Positions 44,358 to 53,395 are shown, counted from the first letter of the stretch. The stretch is DNA of 64,000 bases from Ochrobactrum teleogrylli (GCF_006376685.1 NZ_VEWL01000008.1:124001-188000); one strand, 5' to 3'. Notes: a model not told the origin generated them from the letters alone. Numbers and translations: made by a program.

Positions 44358-45518
44358 TCAGGAAAGCAATGCGGAGGCATGTTTGCGACCAAGACCAGTC
44401 GAGAATGCTTGAAGGGTTTTGACGATCTCTGCAGCCGCCAGTCCGTCGCCATAGGGGTTCTGGGCGGTTGCCATTTGGGCGTGGGCGACTGGATCAAGCA
44501 GAAGCTGACTAACGCCGTTGAAAATGCGGTCTCGCTCTGCGCCGACCAGTCTGGCAGTTCCCGCAGCTATTGCCTCGGGCCGCTCGGTTGTCTCGCGCAT
44601 CACCAGAACCGGCTTGCCGAAAGTCGGCGCTTCTTCCTGTACGCCACCGGAATCCGTCAATATCAGGTATGATCGCTTCATCAGCCAGACAAATGGGAGA
44701 TAGTCCTGCGGCTCGATCAGATAAATGTTTGAAATCCCGCAAAGAAGCCGCCCAACCGGCTCCCGAACGCTGGGGTTCAGATGCACCGGATAGACAAAAT
44801 CCACGTCCGGGAAATGTCGGGCCAGATCGCATATGGCCTCGCATATGTTCTCAAAACCCGTACCGAAGTTTTCACGTCGGTGGCCGGTTATGAGGACCAG
44901 TTGCGCCTCTGACCGCAGGAAATCGAAGCGCTGGCGCATTGTGCCTTCCAGCTCGGCATCCCTGCCAAATAGCTGCTCGGTATGGACGAGCGCGTCAATC
45001 ACGGTATTGCCTGTAACCGCGATTGTTCGCGCCGGAATACCCTCCAGCAAAAGATTTGTTCGCGCGCTTTCGGTCGGTGCAAAATGAAGTGCGGCCAATG
45101 CGCCGGTCAGTTTGCGATTGGCCTCCTCCGGCCAAGGAGAATAGAGATTGCCAGTGCGCAAACCGGCTTCGACATGCCCGATGGGCGTGCGGTGGAAATA
45201 GGCAGCCAGACTTGCACCGAAGGTGGTGGACGTATCGCCGTGTACCAGAATAATATCAGGGGCAAAATCTTCGAATACAGCGTCCATGCCATGCAGAATG
45301 GCGCTGGTGATGTCGCCAAGCGTCTGGCCCGGCTTCATGATGTCGAGATCGTAGTCCGGCGTCAGCTCAAAAAGCTGAAGCACCTGATCCAGCATCTGCC
45401 TGTGCTGGGCGGTAACACATAACCGCGCTTGAAATCCCTCGGTGTTTGAAAGACGTCGCACGACCGGCGCCATCTTGATCGCTTCCGGCCGCGTACCGAA
45501 GACTGTTAGTACCTTCAT
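44358..45518 (-). CDS. wecB: UDP-N-acetylglucosamine 2-epimerase (non-hydrolysing)
   Basis: 386 residues starting MKVLTVFGTRPEAIKMAPVV, the family N-terminus, so I use ATG 45518. Catalytic-region motifs are visible: LVHGDTSTTFG (Asp), GHVEAGLRTG (Glu) and ITGHRRENFG (His). It makes UDP-ManNAc for WecC in the next gene. The capsule therefore probably contains N-acetylmannosaminuronic acid. Confidence 0.92.
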   Translation of the reverse strand: MKVLTVFGTRPEAIKMAPVVRRLSNTEGFQARLCVTAQHRQMLDQVLQLFELTPDYDLDIMKPGQTLGDITSAILHGMDAVFEDFAPDIILVHGDTSTTFGASLAAYFHRTPIGHVEAGLRTGNLYSPWPEEANRKLTGALAALHFAPTESARTNLLLEGIPARTIAVTGNTVIDALVHTEQLFGRDAELEGTMRQRFDFLRSEAQLVLITGHRRENFGTGFENICEAICDLARHFPDVDFVYPVHLNPSVREPVGRLLCGISNIYLIEPQDYLPFVWLMKRSYLILTDSGGVQEEAPTFGKPVLVMRETTERPEAIAAGTARLVGAERDRIFNGVSQLLLDPVAHAQMATAQNPYGDGLAAAEIVKTLQAFSTGLGRKHASALLS

Positions 45519-45621
45519 GAGCCCCCACATAGATTGTCGGAGCGTTTCCGTACGAAACCGGATTGTGGAAGCGCTTTGTTTTCTCTTAAGTTTGTTTATG
45601 CCTGCCTGACGGGCGCGTGTT

Positions 45622-46764
45622 TCAAAGCGCCTCAGCCGTTCGAGTGACACCGAGAAGCGGTGAGACGATCAGCGTTAGAAACTTGCTCAACTCCGCAGCA
45701 GGATGGTTTGCGACATAGAGAACATCCTTGTCCCGTATCTGAAATGATTGGGAAAGGAAGAAGGATTCCGGCTTGTTGAAATCAAGCCTGTATATAACTG
45801 GCAAGCGTCGCGTATCGTCCGTGGGCAAATGGTCGGCGCGCTTACCTATCAGTTGTTGCACAAGATCGTGCGGTTCGAACCTGAAGATAAAGACACCACC
45901 CGCATCGGCTGATCGGTCACTCAGCCCTCCGACTTGCGCCAGTGCTTCAGATAGAACGAGCTTTTCTGTGGGAAACGGAACAAGTTGACTGCTCTTCACC
46001 GCGCCAAAGGCTGAAAAGCTGCGTGGCTGGTGCGTTACGGTTATATTGTCCCCCGATGCAAGCCAGATGTTTTCGCTCGGATGGCTGACAGCATCTTCCA
46101 GTCGCAGGGTCGCACTGGTCGAACCACGGGTCACTGTCGCCGTACTTTCAAACATCGCTTTTCGGGTTCCGCCTGCAAGCGCGACCGCATCCAGAAGTTT
46201 CAACCCTCGCAGCGGCACCGGAAATGGACCGGGACTGGTCACATCTCCCACCACAATCAGCACCTTGCTTCGGTTTTCACTGACAAGGACCTGTATCTGC
46301 GGCTCAACCGCCTTTCCTTTCAAACCCGCCTCAATCGATTTGCGCAGCGCTTCGGTCGTCAGGCCCGTAGCATGCACTTGACCGACATAGGGAATGAATA
46401 CCATTCCGCGTTCGTCGACAATCAGTTGAAGGGTGGCGCTTTTCCGCTCCGCCGTCGAAAACAACCCGTCAGGGGCGGCCTCCCAGATATTCACGGCAAG
46501 CCCGTCACCCGCACCGATGGTCATGGATTGGCGGTTGCCCAGTTTGCCTTTGAAACTCTCCGGAATGCCGCTGAAACGGTAATTTCTCAAGACCGACAGG
46601 ATGGTGGTATCGAGCGGCACGACAGCATAGTTGCTACCGTTCGTTCTATTCGTCGTTTCGGTTTTCACGGTCGAAGTTAATGGACCGCTGCCAGGAACAG
46701 CGGTACACCCTAACAAGCCAGGAATAGCGATCGCAGCAAAAATGAGAGGCGCAGTCTTGATCAT
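45622..46764 (-). CDS. Outer-membrane polysaccharide export lipoprotein (Wza/KpsD family)
   Basis: 380 residues from ATG 46764, overlapping the stop of the kpsS-like gene (TGATG). A lipoprotein signal with lipobox LLGC (Cys about residue 20) is followed by the Poly_export domain (GAGDGLAVNIWEAA, VDERGMVFIPYVGQVHATG) and SLBB-like segments (VVGDVTSPGPFPVPLRGL). It forms the outer-membrane channel for the capsule and should dock with KpsE. Confidence 0.9.
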   Translation of the reverse strand: MIKTAPLIFAAIAIPGLLGCTAVPGSGPLTSTVKTETTNRTNGSNYAVVPLDTTILSVLRNYRFSGIPESFKGKLGNRQSMTIGAGDGLAVNIWEAAPDGLFSTAERKSATLQLIVDERGMVFIPYVGQVHATGLTTEALRKSIEAGLKGKAVEPQIQVLVSENRSKVLIVVGDVTSPGPFPVPLRGLKLLDAVALAGGTRKAMFESTATVTRGSTSATLRLEDAVSHPSENIWLASGDNITVTHQPRSFSAFGAVKSSQLVPFPTEKLVLSEALAQVGGLSDRSADAGGVFIFRFEPHDLVQQLIGKRADHLPTDDTRRLPVIYRLDFNKPESFFLSQSFQIRDKDVLYVANHPAAELSKFLTLIVSPLLGVTRTAEAL

Positions 46765-48140
46765 CACGCTGCACTCCTCATGTCGTCATGCGGCACAGCC
46801 GATGTGTTGATTGCATCAATGATTGCCTTGTAACTTGCTGCTATTCCGCGTGCGGTAAAAAAGTCGCCCGGTCGCAAACAGCGCTTTCTAATCCATGCAA
46901 TGTAGCGTTTTCGAAGCCGCGCGGAAGCAATCAGCCCGCCTTTCCAAAAGGCATCAAAGTCGGGCGTTCCGAATGCACAAGTGGCAATTCTTTGATTTGC
47001 ATAAACGGCCTCGCCAATCACCAGCAGGGGAACGCCGTGATGGATGGCCGAAAACCCGGATGTGCTATTGATAGTGATCATGCCTGCTGAATGGCGTGTC
47101 AGAGAACCGATAGAGCCCACATCCACAATATCGACCCGATGCCTGATGCCGAGATTAACCGACAATTCGTCTATCAGCTTGCGATCATTGTCATAACCGC
47201 GCTCCAACGGATGTATTTTGAAAACCAGCCGCAGATGTTGCGGAGCCGATGCCGCAAAACTATCAAGCACTTCAGTTATCAGACGCGCATTGTTCCACCC
47301 TCGGGCGGAGCGTTTCAACTGGGTATCCTGTGAAACCTGCAAAGCCACCACAAAATATTGACCGACACTGTGCTCCAGCAGGCGTTCGATGATTGCGCTA
47401 TTCTTCGATTGCCCCCAAAACCAACGGTGGAAATTTTTGACCCAGTGGGGCAACTCACGGAGAATGCCGATATCACGGTGCAAAAGCTGCCGTTGTCTGC
47501 GTTTCGCAAAAAGCGCGACAGACGCGTAATATAGCCCACCATAGATACACATAGCGGAGAAATGACCCCGATTGTCAGGGTAAGTATCTTCACGATCAAT
47601 TCGGAAGCTGCGCGGCGGAAGCTGCCCGGCAATTGGAGAAAAGGCGTTGTTTGCTCCGAATTCCAGTGTGATCGCACCGGGGCGGATATATCCTTCTTCA
47701 AGAGATATCACGACTATGCTCAGTTGCGCGGCCACTCGGCGCGCGATGATGTGAACCGGACGTTCTGAACCGAAGAGAACCATGTGTGTGATTTTCTGTG
47801 TGCTCGCCTGAACGAACAGCCAGTTTTCGAGACCATGTATACCGCCCGTGTAAACGAGTGTGCCGTTCCGTCGCCCGGCAAATAGCCGATCACCCGGATT
47901 GAACAACACTTGAATGCAATGATAGCGTAATTGCGTCAGATATCTCCGAAGCAGGCGGAACGCAGGCCCAACCGGTCCTTGTAACAGGAGAACTCGTTGC
48001 CACGGCACGGGCTTTTGCTCGTCTATGGGATCAGCCCGCACAATGTTTGTCCTATTTCTCGCGCGATAATTCACACCGGCGAGATTGCATCCAACAGGAT
48101 TGCCCTCGCCCTTGTCTCTTCTTTTATTGGTAGGAAGCAT
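46764..48140 (-). CDS. kpsS: Capsule Kdo-linker transferase KpsS-like
   Basis: 458 residues from ATG 48140; a TTG at 48203 would add 21 residues and no strong ribosome site decides between them. The central landmarks are VVISLEEGYIRPGAITLEFG, RLVFKIHPLERGYDND and TINSTSGFSAIHHGVPLLVIG, which fit the KpsS family that adds the first Kdo to phosphatidylglycerol. It is the promoter-proximal gene of the capsule operon and overlaps the export-lipoprotein gene. Confidence 0.85.
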   Translation of the reverse strand: MLPTNKRRDKGEGNPVGCNLAGVNYRARNRTNIVRADPIDEQKPVPWQRVLLLQGPVGPAFRLLRRYLTQLRYHCIQVLFNPGDRLFAGRRNGTLVYTGGIHGLENWLFVQASTQKITHMVLFGSERPVHIIARRVAAQLSIVVISLEEGYIRPGAITLEFGANNAFSPIAGQLPPRSFRIDREDTYPDNRGHFSAMCIYGGLYYASVALFAKRRQRQLLHRDIGILRELPHWVKNFHRWFWGQSKNSAIIERLLEHSVGQYFVVALQVSQDTQLKRSARGWNNARLITEVLDSFAASAPQHLRLVFKIHPLERGYDNDRKLIDELSVNLGIRHRVDIVDVGSIGSLTRHSAGMITINSTSGFSAIHHGVPLLVIGEAVYANQRIATCAFGTPDFDAFWKGGLIASARLRKRYIAWIRKRCLRPGDFFTARGIAASYKAIIDAINTSAVPHDDMRSAA

Positions 48141-48240
48141 AACAATTCGAAGCCGATAGCAGAGCTGGCAAGGCGGACAGGCCTCACTAAAAATAGCGAT
48201 CAAAAATAGAGCATTGCTCCACTATGTGGTAATGCAAATA

Positions 48241-48275
48241 TAAAATGACCCCCAACGATTTTTCCGTCAGGGGCC
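48241..48275 (-). terminator. Terminator after the MFS gene
   Basis: On the minus strand an 11-bp stem with three G-U pairs (48265-48275 with 48247-48257), loop GAAAAAT, followed by ATTTTA. It separates the MFS gene from the capsule operon. Confidence 0.55.
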
Positions 48276-48293
48276 TCATGATTATAAAAGCTG

Positions 48294-49526
48294 CTATTCA
48301 GCAGGCTGCGCCGAACAGCGCTCGTCGACGGCCAATGTTGTACGCTCGCCAGACAAAGCCCTCTGTCCCAATCCGACGATTAAAACGGTCGTCACAGTTG
48401 CAACAATCGACACCCAGAAGCCGTTCGCAGCACCAAAATTATCGACGACCCAGCCCGCGATGAACGCACCGAGCGCCATCCCGATACCGATCCCCGTCAT
48501 GACCCAGGTAATACCTTCAGTAAGCATGCTTTCCGGCACGCGGCGTTCGATGAGACCGAAAGCTGTGATGAAAGTCGGCGAAATGGCTATGCCGCTGACA
48601 AAGACAGCCACGGCCAGTAGAGCGACCGACGAGCTTGCAAACAAGAGCGGCAGGGCGGTGATTGCAAGGACGCTAACCGCAATGAGCAGCTGTAGCGGCA
48701 ATTGAATTCTGGGTTTGAGCGCGCCTAGCGTCAGACCGACCACAAAGGATCCGATGGCGTATACACCAATAACCAAGCTTGCCATGTTGGGCTGGCCAAG
48801 CTCCCTGGTGATCGCGACAGCACTAACTTCCGCTGTGGCGAAAGTCGATCCCACGAATACCAAAGCCAGGGTGATAATTTGAACCGAACGAAGCCTGATA
48901 GCGGAACGCTGCGAAACATTTTGGTCAGGCATACGGAGTTTGGGCTCTGTTGAACGCTGAGCGAGAAAAGCAATGGTGCCAACAGCGAGAAAGACCGTGC
49001 TGATCAACATCCCGGCCTCTGGGAAAAGAGCTACGGTCAAGCCAACCGAGAGCGAAGCGCCGGCGATATAGACCAATTCATCGGCAGCCGACTCAAATGC
49101 AAAGGCGGTGTTCAACTCTGGTCGGTCACGAAAGATCTCGGTCCAACGTGCCCGTACCATCGCGGATATGCTTGGCATTGTTCCGGCCAAAAAGGCCGAT
49201 ACGAATAGGGTCCAGTTGGGCCATTTTTGATTGGCAGCCAAAATCAGCGCCGCGAACGCAACCACCGAAACAATGGTTACCGGCCCTACGACGGCCCGTT
49301 GCCCAAATTTGTCGACAGCCCGCGATATCTGCGGCGACAGAAACGCGTTGGTCAAGGCAAAGGTAGCGGAAACTGCGCCACCCAGCCAATATTCGCCGTG
49401 CGTCAGAGACAGCATCGCGACGATTCCGATTGGAGCCATTGCCATTGGAAGCCGCGCAAAACCCGCAGCGGCGGAAAAGCCAAGCGCGCCGGGCGCGCTG
49501 AATATCTCTTTATAGGGGTTGGACAT
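48294..49526 (-). CDS. MFS transporter (drug/solute efflux type)
   Basis: 410 residues, about 12 hydrophobic helices, from ATG 49526 with AAGGAA upstream. Segments such as LGGAVSATFALTNAFLSPQI and GIGMALGAFIAGWVVDNFG are typical of major facilitator exporters. It is divergent from a TetR gene, with three palindromes between them, so it is very likely a TetR-repressed efflux pump. Substrate unknown. Confidence 0.88.
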   Translation of the reverse strand: MSNPYKEIFSAPGALGFSAAAGFARLPMAMAPIGIVAMLSLTHGEYWLGGAVSATFALTNAFLSPQISRAVDKFGQRAVVGPVTIVSVVAFAALILAANQKWPNWTLFVSAFLAGTMPSISAMVRARWTEIFRDRPELNTAFAFESAADELVYIAGASLSVGLTVALFPEAGMLISTVFLAVGTIAFLAQRSTEPKLRMPDQNVSQRSAIRLRSVQIITLALVFVGSTFATAEVSAVAITRELGQPNMASLVIGVYAIGSFVVGLTLGALKPRIQLPLQLLIAVSVLAITALPLLFASSSVALLAVAVFVSGIAISPTFITAFGLIERRVPESMLTEGITWVMTGIGIGMALGAFIAGWVVDNFGAANGFWVSIVATVTTVLIVGLGQRALSGERTTLAVDERCSAQPAE

Positions 49527-49561
49527 GGACGTGTTCCTTGATGCAAAGGATTTTGCCATTT

Positions 49562-49630
49562 ACATACGTGGCGTATGTCAATTAATTACTTGATACGCAG
49601 CGCATGTCAACTAATATACGTCACGTATGT
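49562..49630. promoter_or_regulatory. Three TetR-type operator palindromes
   Basis: ACATACG-TGG-CGTATGT at 49562-49578 is perfect. Degenerate versions lie at 49591-49607 (GATACG-CAG-CGCATGT core) and 49614-49630 (ATATACG-TCA-CGTATGT). Centres are 29 and 23 bases apart. They fill the MFS/TetR intergenic region. Confidence 0.8.
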
Positions 49631-49647
49631 GAAAACTGGAGAGTAAT

Positions 49648-50268
49648 GTGCGCAAACCCCGTAGCGAAATGATTGCTGAAACCCGGGAAAAGCTGCTGGC
49701 CGCGGGACGGAAGGCATTCGGTACAGTGGGCTATGCCGATGCCTCAATGGATGACTTTACGGGCGCAGCCGGTCTGACCAGAGGCGCGCTTTACCACCAC
49801 TTCGGCGACAAAAAAGGCCTCCTGCAAGCTGTCGTCAATCAGATTGATGCTGAAATGACCGGCAGGCTTTGCGCGATTTCGTCCCGCGCCGCGACACCCT
49901 GGCAGGGCTTTGTGGATGAGAATGTCGCCTATGTTGAGATGGCGCTGGAGCCGGAAATTCAGCGCATCATGTTCAGAGACGGTCCCGCGGTGCTTGGAGA
50001 CCCGTCCGGCTGGCCAAATGCCAATGGCTGTATTGCAACGGTCGCCCGCAGTCTCACGGATCTGCAAAAGGCTGGTATTATCGTAGACATTGACCCGGAA
50101 GCTGCCGCGCGCCTCATTAATGCAGCCAGCAGTAGCGCCGCCCAATGGATCGCCAATGCAGAAGACCCGCAAGTCACCTCAAAAAAGGCTGTGCAGACAT
50201 TTCGCACTTTGCTGGAAGGGCTTCTCATAAAGAAGGAAACGCCAGCGCCTGAAGCCAAAGCTCGTTGA
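49648..50268 (+). CDS. TetR-family repressor
   Basis: 206 residues from a GTG at 49648 behind CTGGAGAG. The N-terminal helix-turn-helix (GYADASMDDFTGAAGLTRGA, then LYHHFGDKKGLLQAVV) is typical. The C-terminal ligand domain is not assignable. It faces the MFS gene across three matching palindromes and should repress both. The second SyrB-like block begins 85 bases after its stop. Confidence 0.9.
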   Translation: MRKPRSEMIAETREKLLAAGRKAFGTVGYADASMDDFTGAAGLTRGALYHHFGDKKGLLQAVVNQIDAEMTGRLCAISSRAATPWQGFVDENVAYVEMALEPEIQRIMFRDGPAVLGDPSGWPNANGCIATVARSLTDLQKAGIIVDIDPEAAARLINAASSSAAQWIANAEDPQVTSKKAVQTFRTLLEGLLIKKETPAPEAKAR

Positions 50269-50352
50269 TGCGATGGCATGCATGTTTCGCAGCCTTTGAT
50301 AAGCCGCTATCGATCTAGAAAAACTTGTGACGTTACCACCAGACGGTCAGGA

Positions 50353-50916
50353 CTAAGGTTCGATCTGCGTCTCTATACGATGGAGCATTTTTCGCATTTT
50401 CTGGTTTTCGGCGGCGAGCTTTTCAGCCAGCTGTCGTTTTAGTGCAGCATTCTCGGCCTCAAGTGCTTGCAGTTCATCCAGAATATCAAGTTTCGCTCTC
50501 GGAGATGGTTTCGCTTTTACCGGCTTGTCAGCAATCGGCTTCAAGTGACGGCGAGTATTTCGCTTTTTCCTTTCAGGCGTTGCCGAGGCGGGAGCGGCGA
50601 TAGCCGGAAGCGTTTCGGTTTCTTGTTGGGGCGCGATTGCTTCCAAGATTACCGGCTCAACAATGGATTTCCCCTGTGGGGCGGGTTCTTGGATGGTCTC
50701 AGCAGGCTTGCTGCCAGTTTGCGGGATAGCGGGCTTTGACGGCTCGGCTGCGAGCGGTGCCTTGACATCCTCATCCACTTCACGGGCAATCGATTTCAGA
50801 TCAAGGTTGCCCCAAAGAGAGTTGCCGCTCTTGCGCGCACGCCGGTTCTTATATTCAACCACAACATTGCGGATTGGATTCTTCATCCGAAAATAGCTTT
50901 CTCGATCAAATTCCAT
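50353..50916 (-). CDS. Partner of SyrB-like protein, copy B; hypothetical
   Basis: 187 residues, homologous to the protein at 6480-7022. The N-terminal 65 or so residues are identical; about a dozen substitutions fall in the Pro/Ala/Glu middle. The C-terminus carries the zipper LQALEAENAALKRQLAEK but then ends RIETQIEP in place of the shorter end of copy A, which marks the edge of the duplication. Function unknown; probably pairs with the SyrB-like protein. Confidence 0.75.
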   Translation of the reverse strand: MEFDRESYFRMKNPIRNVVVEYKNRRARKSGNSLWGNLDLKSIAREVDEDVKAPLAAEPSKPAIPQTGSKPAETIQEPAPQGKSIVEPVILEAIAPQQETETLPAIAAPASATPERKKRNTRRHLKPIADKPVKAKPSPRAKLDILDELQALEAENAALKRQLAEKLAAENQKMRKMLHRIETQIEP

Positions 50917-51131
50917 GGAAGTGTACGACAGGTACTGCGCTCTACCTATAGATTTCGGGCCCCGTTTTCAACAATCAATCCGCCTTCACAATAGATCGCT
51001 CGCCGCATGTCTTTGGATGGCATCTCTTCACAAATTGTCAAAGTAATGGCACTTATGGTTGCATTAAGCATTGTCCCATATATTCGGCACCCGGAAAGCT
51101 TACCCGAGTATCAATTCAGGAGAAACTGAAC
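50917..51131. promoter_or_regulatory. Divergent promoter region of SyrB-like pair, copy B
   Basis: 215 bases, one difference from 7023-7237 by eye. This level of identity exceeds that of the flanking coding DNA and suggests recent duplication, gene conversion or strong constraint. Confidence 0.6.
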
Positions 51132-51638
51132 ATGGCTGATGAAACCATTGTAGAAGCAAACCAGACCGCTGCCGCAGAGCCTGCAAGCAGCAAGCCGAAA
51201 ACCCGCGCACCGCGCAAGAAGGCCGAGCCTAAAGCAGCCGCTGCAAAGCCTGCGGCGAAGGCAGCCAAGGCTCCCAAAGCTGCCAAGAGCGCACCCAAGG
51301 CCGCTGCAGTTGCTGCAGCACCAACTGGTCGCAAGGTCAAGAAATATACGCCAGCCGAACGCGCTTCTATTCTTGCCTCCGTTGAGAAGGCTACCAAGGG
51401 TGGCAAGGTCACGTTGAAAGCTGCATTGCAGCAGGCTGAAGTCAGCGAACAGACCTATTACAACTGGAAGAATGCTGCTGGAAAGACCGCAGCACCGGCT
51501 GCTGCCAAGGCATCGTCGAGTGACGATCTCAAGGCGCTTGTTGCACTGGAAGCTGAAAACCTCAAACTGCGCAAGGAACTGGCTGCAAAGCTTCGCTCCG
51601 AAAACACCGAACTGCGCAAGCGTCTAGGCAAGGCATAA
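51132..51638 (+). CDS. SyrB-like transcriptional regulator, copy B
   Basis: 168 residues, almost the same as the protein at 7238. Differences are three extra residues in the Ala/Lys tract (AKPAAKAAKAPKAAKSAPKA) and a few substitutions before the helix-turn-helix (TPAERASILA for SPAERASILA). The helix-turn-helix and the C-terminal zipper are unchanged. It is convergent with the isocitrate-lyase-family gene and ends in the same pair of hairpins. Confidence 0.78.
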   Translation: MADETIVEANQTAAAEPASSKPKTRAPRKKAEPKAAAAKPAAKAAKAPKAAKSAPKAAAVAAAPTGRKVKKYTPAERASILASVEKATKGGKVTLKAALQQAEVSEQTYYNWKNAAGKTAAPAAAKASSSDDLKALVALEAENLKLRKELAAKLRSENTELRKRLGKA

Positions 51639-51690
51639 CAAACAACCCACTTGGGGCAGCCCCTGCCCCAACCTGACTATGACATAAAAC

Positions 51691-51724
51691 AGGTGACCCG
51701 CCGGAAAGCGGGCCACCTGTTTTC
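51691..51724 (+). terminator. Terminator of SyrB-like gene, copy B
   Basis: AGGTGACCCGC and GCGGGCCACCT pair around loop CGGAAA with one mismatch, followed by GTTTTC. It lies between two convergent genes. Confidence 0.75.
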
Positions 51725-51732
51725 GTTTGAGG

Positions 51733-52614
51733 TTATTCCTTGTGTTCCGGCCAGCCGTAACGATCGTCCAGTGCATCATAGCCTGCAAGTCCAGTAACAG
51801 CACTGAACTCTGCATATGATACCATGGCGCTTGCGCGATTATGCGGGGTTCCTTCTGCCTTCAACACATCAAGTGTATCTAGAACGGCTTTAACCGCAGA
51901 GAAAAGAGCAGAAAGCGCATAGAAAGCAACGTTGAAACCGAGCTCTTCCAGGTCTTTTGCCTTGAGTGCGGTGGTCTCGTTGCCATCAACAATGCTGACT
52001 ACCTTGGGACCTTGCACGCCCTTGGAAACCGCCTCAACTTCAGCGATCTTCTTGATACCATCGACAAAAACGAGGTCGGCGCCTGCATCCTGATAGAGTT
52101 TTGCGCGACGAATAGCTTCATCGATGCCCTCACTCTGGATTGCATCCGTCCGCGCAATCAATAACATGGGATGCTGGTCGCGCGCTTCGACAGCGCAACG
52201 CAAACGACGAATGTTTTCTTCTGCCGGAATGACGCGTACGCCCGACCGCTGGCCGCATCGCTTTGGCAATTGCTGGTCTTCAAGATGGATTGCAGCAACG
52301 CCAGCCTGAATATACTCTTCAACCGTTCGCCAGATATTGGCGGGGCCACCGTAACCGGTGTCAGCATCAGCAATCACAGGAATATCAACCGCGCGGACCA
52401 TGTCACGCGCATGGGTTGTCATTTCCGTTTGCGACAGCAGGCCGATATCCGGCAGACCGAGCCGCGAGGCCGTCGCCCCAAAACCCGTCATGTAAATGGC
52501 GGGAAATTGTGCCATCTCAACCAGACGTGCAGTCAATGCGTCGGCGGCACCCGGAGCTTGAAGCAGACGACCCGACTCAATATCAGCTCTCAATTTTTCA
52601 GCTGTGTTCTTCAT
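51733..52614 (-). CDS. Isocitrate lyase/PEP mutase family enzyme
   Basis: 293-residue TIM-barrel enzyme. The superfamily motifs are present: IADADTGYGGPANIWRT (Mg-binding Asp), HLEDQQLPKRCGQRSG (the KRCG loop of lyases) and LIARTDAIQSEGIDEAI. This fits carbon-carbon lyases such as methylisocitrate lyase or oxaloacetate decarboxylase relatives; the substrate cannot be fixed. AGGGAGAG precedes the ATG at 52614. It lies 13 bases after an SDR gene in the same direction, opposite an MFS anion transporter, suggesting a carboxylic-acid catabolic unit. Confidence 0.85.
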   Translation of the reverse strand: MKNTAEKLRADIESGRLLQAPGAADALTARLVEMAQFPAIYMTGFGATASRLGLPDIGLLSQTEMTTHARDMVRAVDIPVIADADTGYGGPANIWRTVEEYIQAGVAAIHLEDQQLPKRCGQRSGVRVIPAEENIRRLRCAVEARDQHPMLLIARTDAIQSEGIDEAIRRAKLYQDAGADLVFVDGIKKIAEVEAVSKGVQGPKVVSIVDGNETTALKAKDLEELGFNVAFYALSALFSAVKAVLDTLDVLKAEGTPHNRASAMVSYAEFSAVTGLAGYDALDDRYGWPEHKE

Positions 52615-52627
52615 TATGCTCTCCCTG

Positions 52628-53395
52628 TTAGCGACCGCCGGATACGTCTACGACAACACCGGTGATATAGGACGCCTCTCCGGACAGGAGCCAAACAGCA
52701 GCATCTGCAACTTCAGCGGCGGTGCCAAGCCTTTTGAGCGGAATCATATTGGCCATCGCTTCAATATTGGCGGGATCGGCAAAAACGTCCTGCTGGATTT
52801 CCGTGTTGATGACGCCGGGCGCCAATGCGTTAACCCGTGCCTTCGGCGCAAGCTCTTTGGCAAGTGCGACAGTAAAGGACGCAATCGCACCTTTGGTAGT
52901 TGCGTAAACGATATTGCCAACCATGCCGCCGGTGCGCGCGGCAATCGAAGACAAATTCACCACGGAACGATCCGCACGACTGGAAGGAGCGCGAATGAAG
53001 GCGCTGGAAACATAGAAAGCGCTCTTCAGATTGACCCCGAGAACCCGGTCGAGTTCCGGCTCGTTCATATCTTCGACAGTCATGCGCTGACCGATTATAC
53101 CCGCATTGTTCAAGAGATGATCAACACCACCAAGCGACCCTACAAGCGCGTTCATGGCAACTTCAACGGATGCGCGGTCCGCAACATTGACGTTGGCCGT
53201 CAGCACCCGGTCGCCGTGAAGGGACTGACATTCAGCAAGCCGTTCAGCATTGATATCCCACACCGCAACTTTCGCGCCGAGACCGACCAGCTTGTCGGTA
53301 ACGGCGCGTCCGATCCCCGATGCGCCGCCGGTGACCAAAACCGTTCGGTCAACGAAATAACCGGAGCCGATGTTTGCCGATTGTGATTGCTGCAC
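52628..53395 (-). CDS. SDR-family oxidoreductase
   Basis: 255 residues from a GTG at 53395 behind GGGAGGAT. Canonical SDR features are all present: TGGASGIGRAV for NAD(P), NNAG, Ser in NLSSIAARTG and the catalytic YATTK. The C-terminus (YITGVVVDVSGG) is standard. It is first of a two-gene unit with the isocitrate-lyase-family gene and divergent from the MFS gene. Probably oxidises a hydroxy-acid or sugar-acid; substrate unknown. Confidence 0.88.
   Translation of the reverse strand: MQQSQSANIGSGYFVDRTVLVTGGASGIGRAVTDKLVGLGAKVAVWDINAERLAECQSLHGDRVLTANVNVADRASVEVAMNALVGSLGGVDHLLNNAGIIGQRMTVEDMNEPELDRVLGVNLKSAFYVSSAFIRAPSSRADRSVVNLSSIAARTGGMVGNIVYATTKGAIASFTVALAKELAPKARVNALAPGVINTEIQQDVFADPANIEAMANMIPLKRLGTAAEVADAAVWLLSGEASYITGVVVDVSGGR

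Larger units (their letters stand above)
50385..51711 (+). repeat. Long direct repeat, copy B (mate at 6491-7814)
   Basis: Second copy of the SyrB-like/partner block, same orientation, offset about 43.9 kb. It includes a 9-base insertion in the SyrB-like gene relative to copy A. Flanking sequence is unrelated on both sides. Confidence 0.9.
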
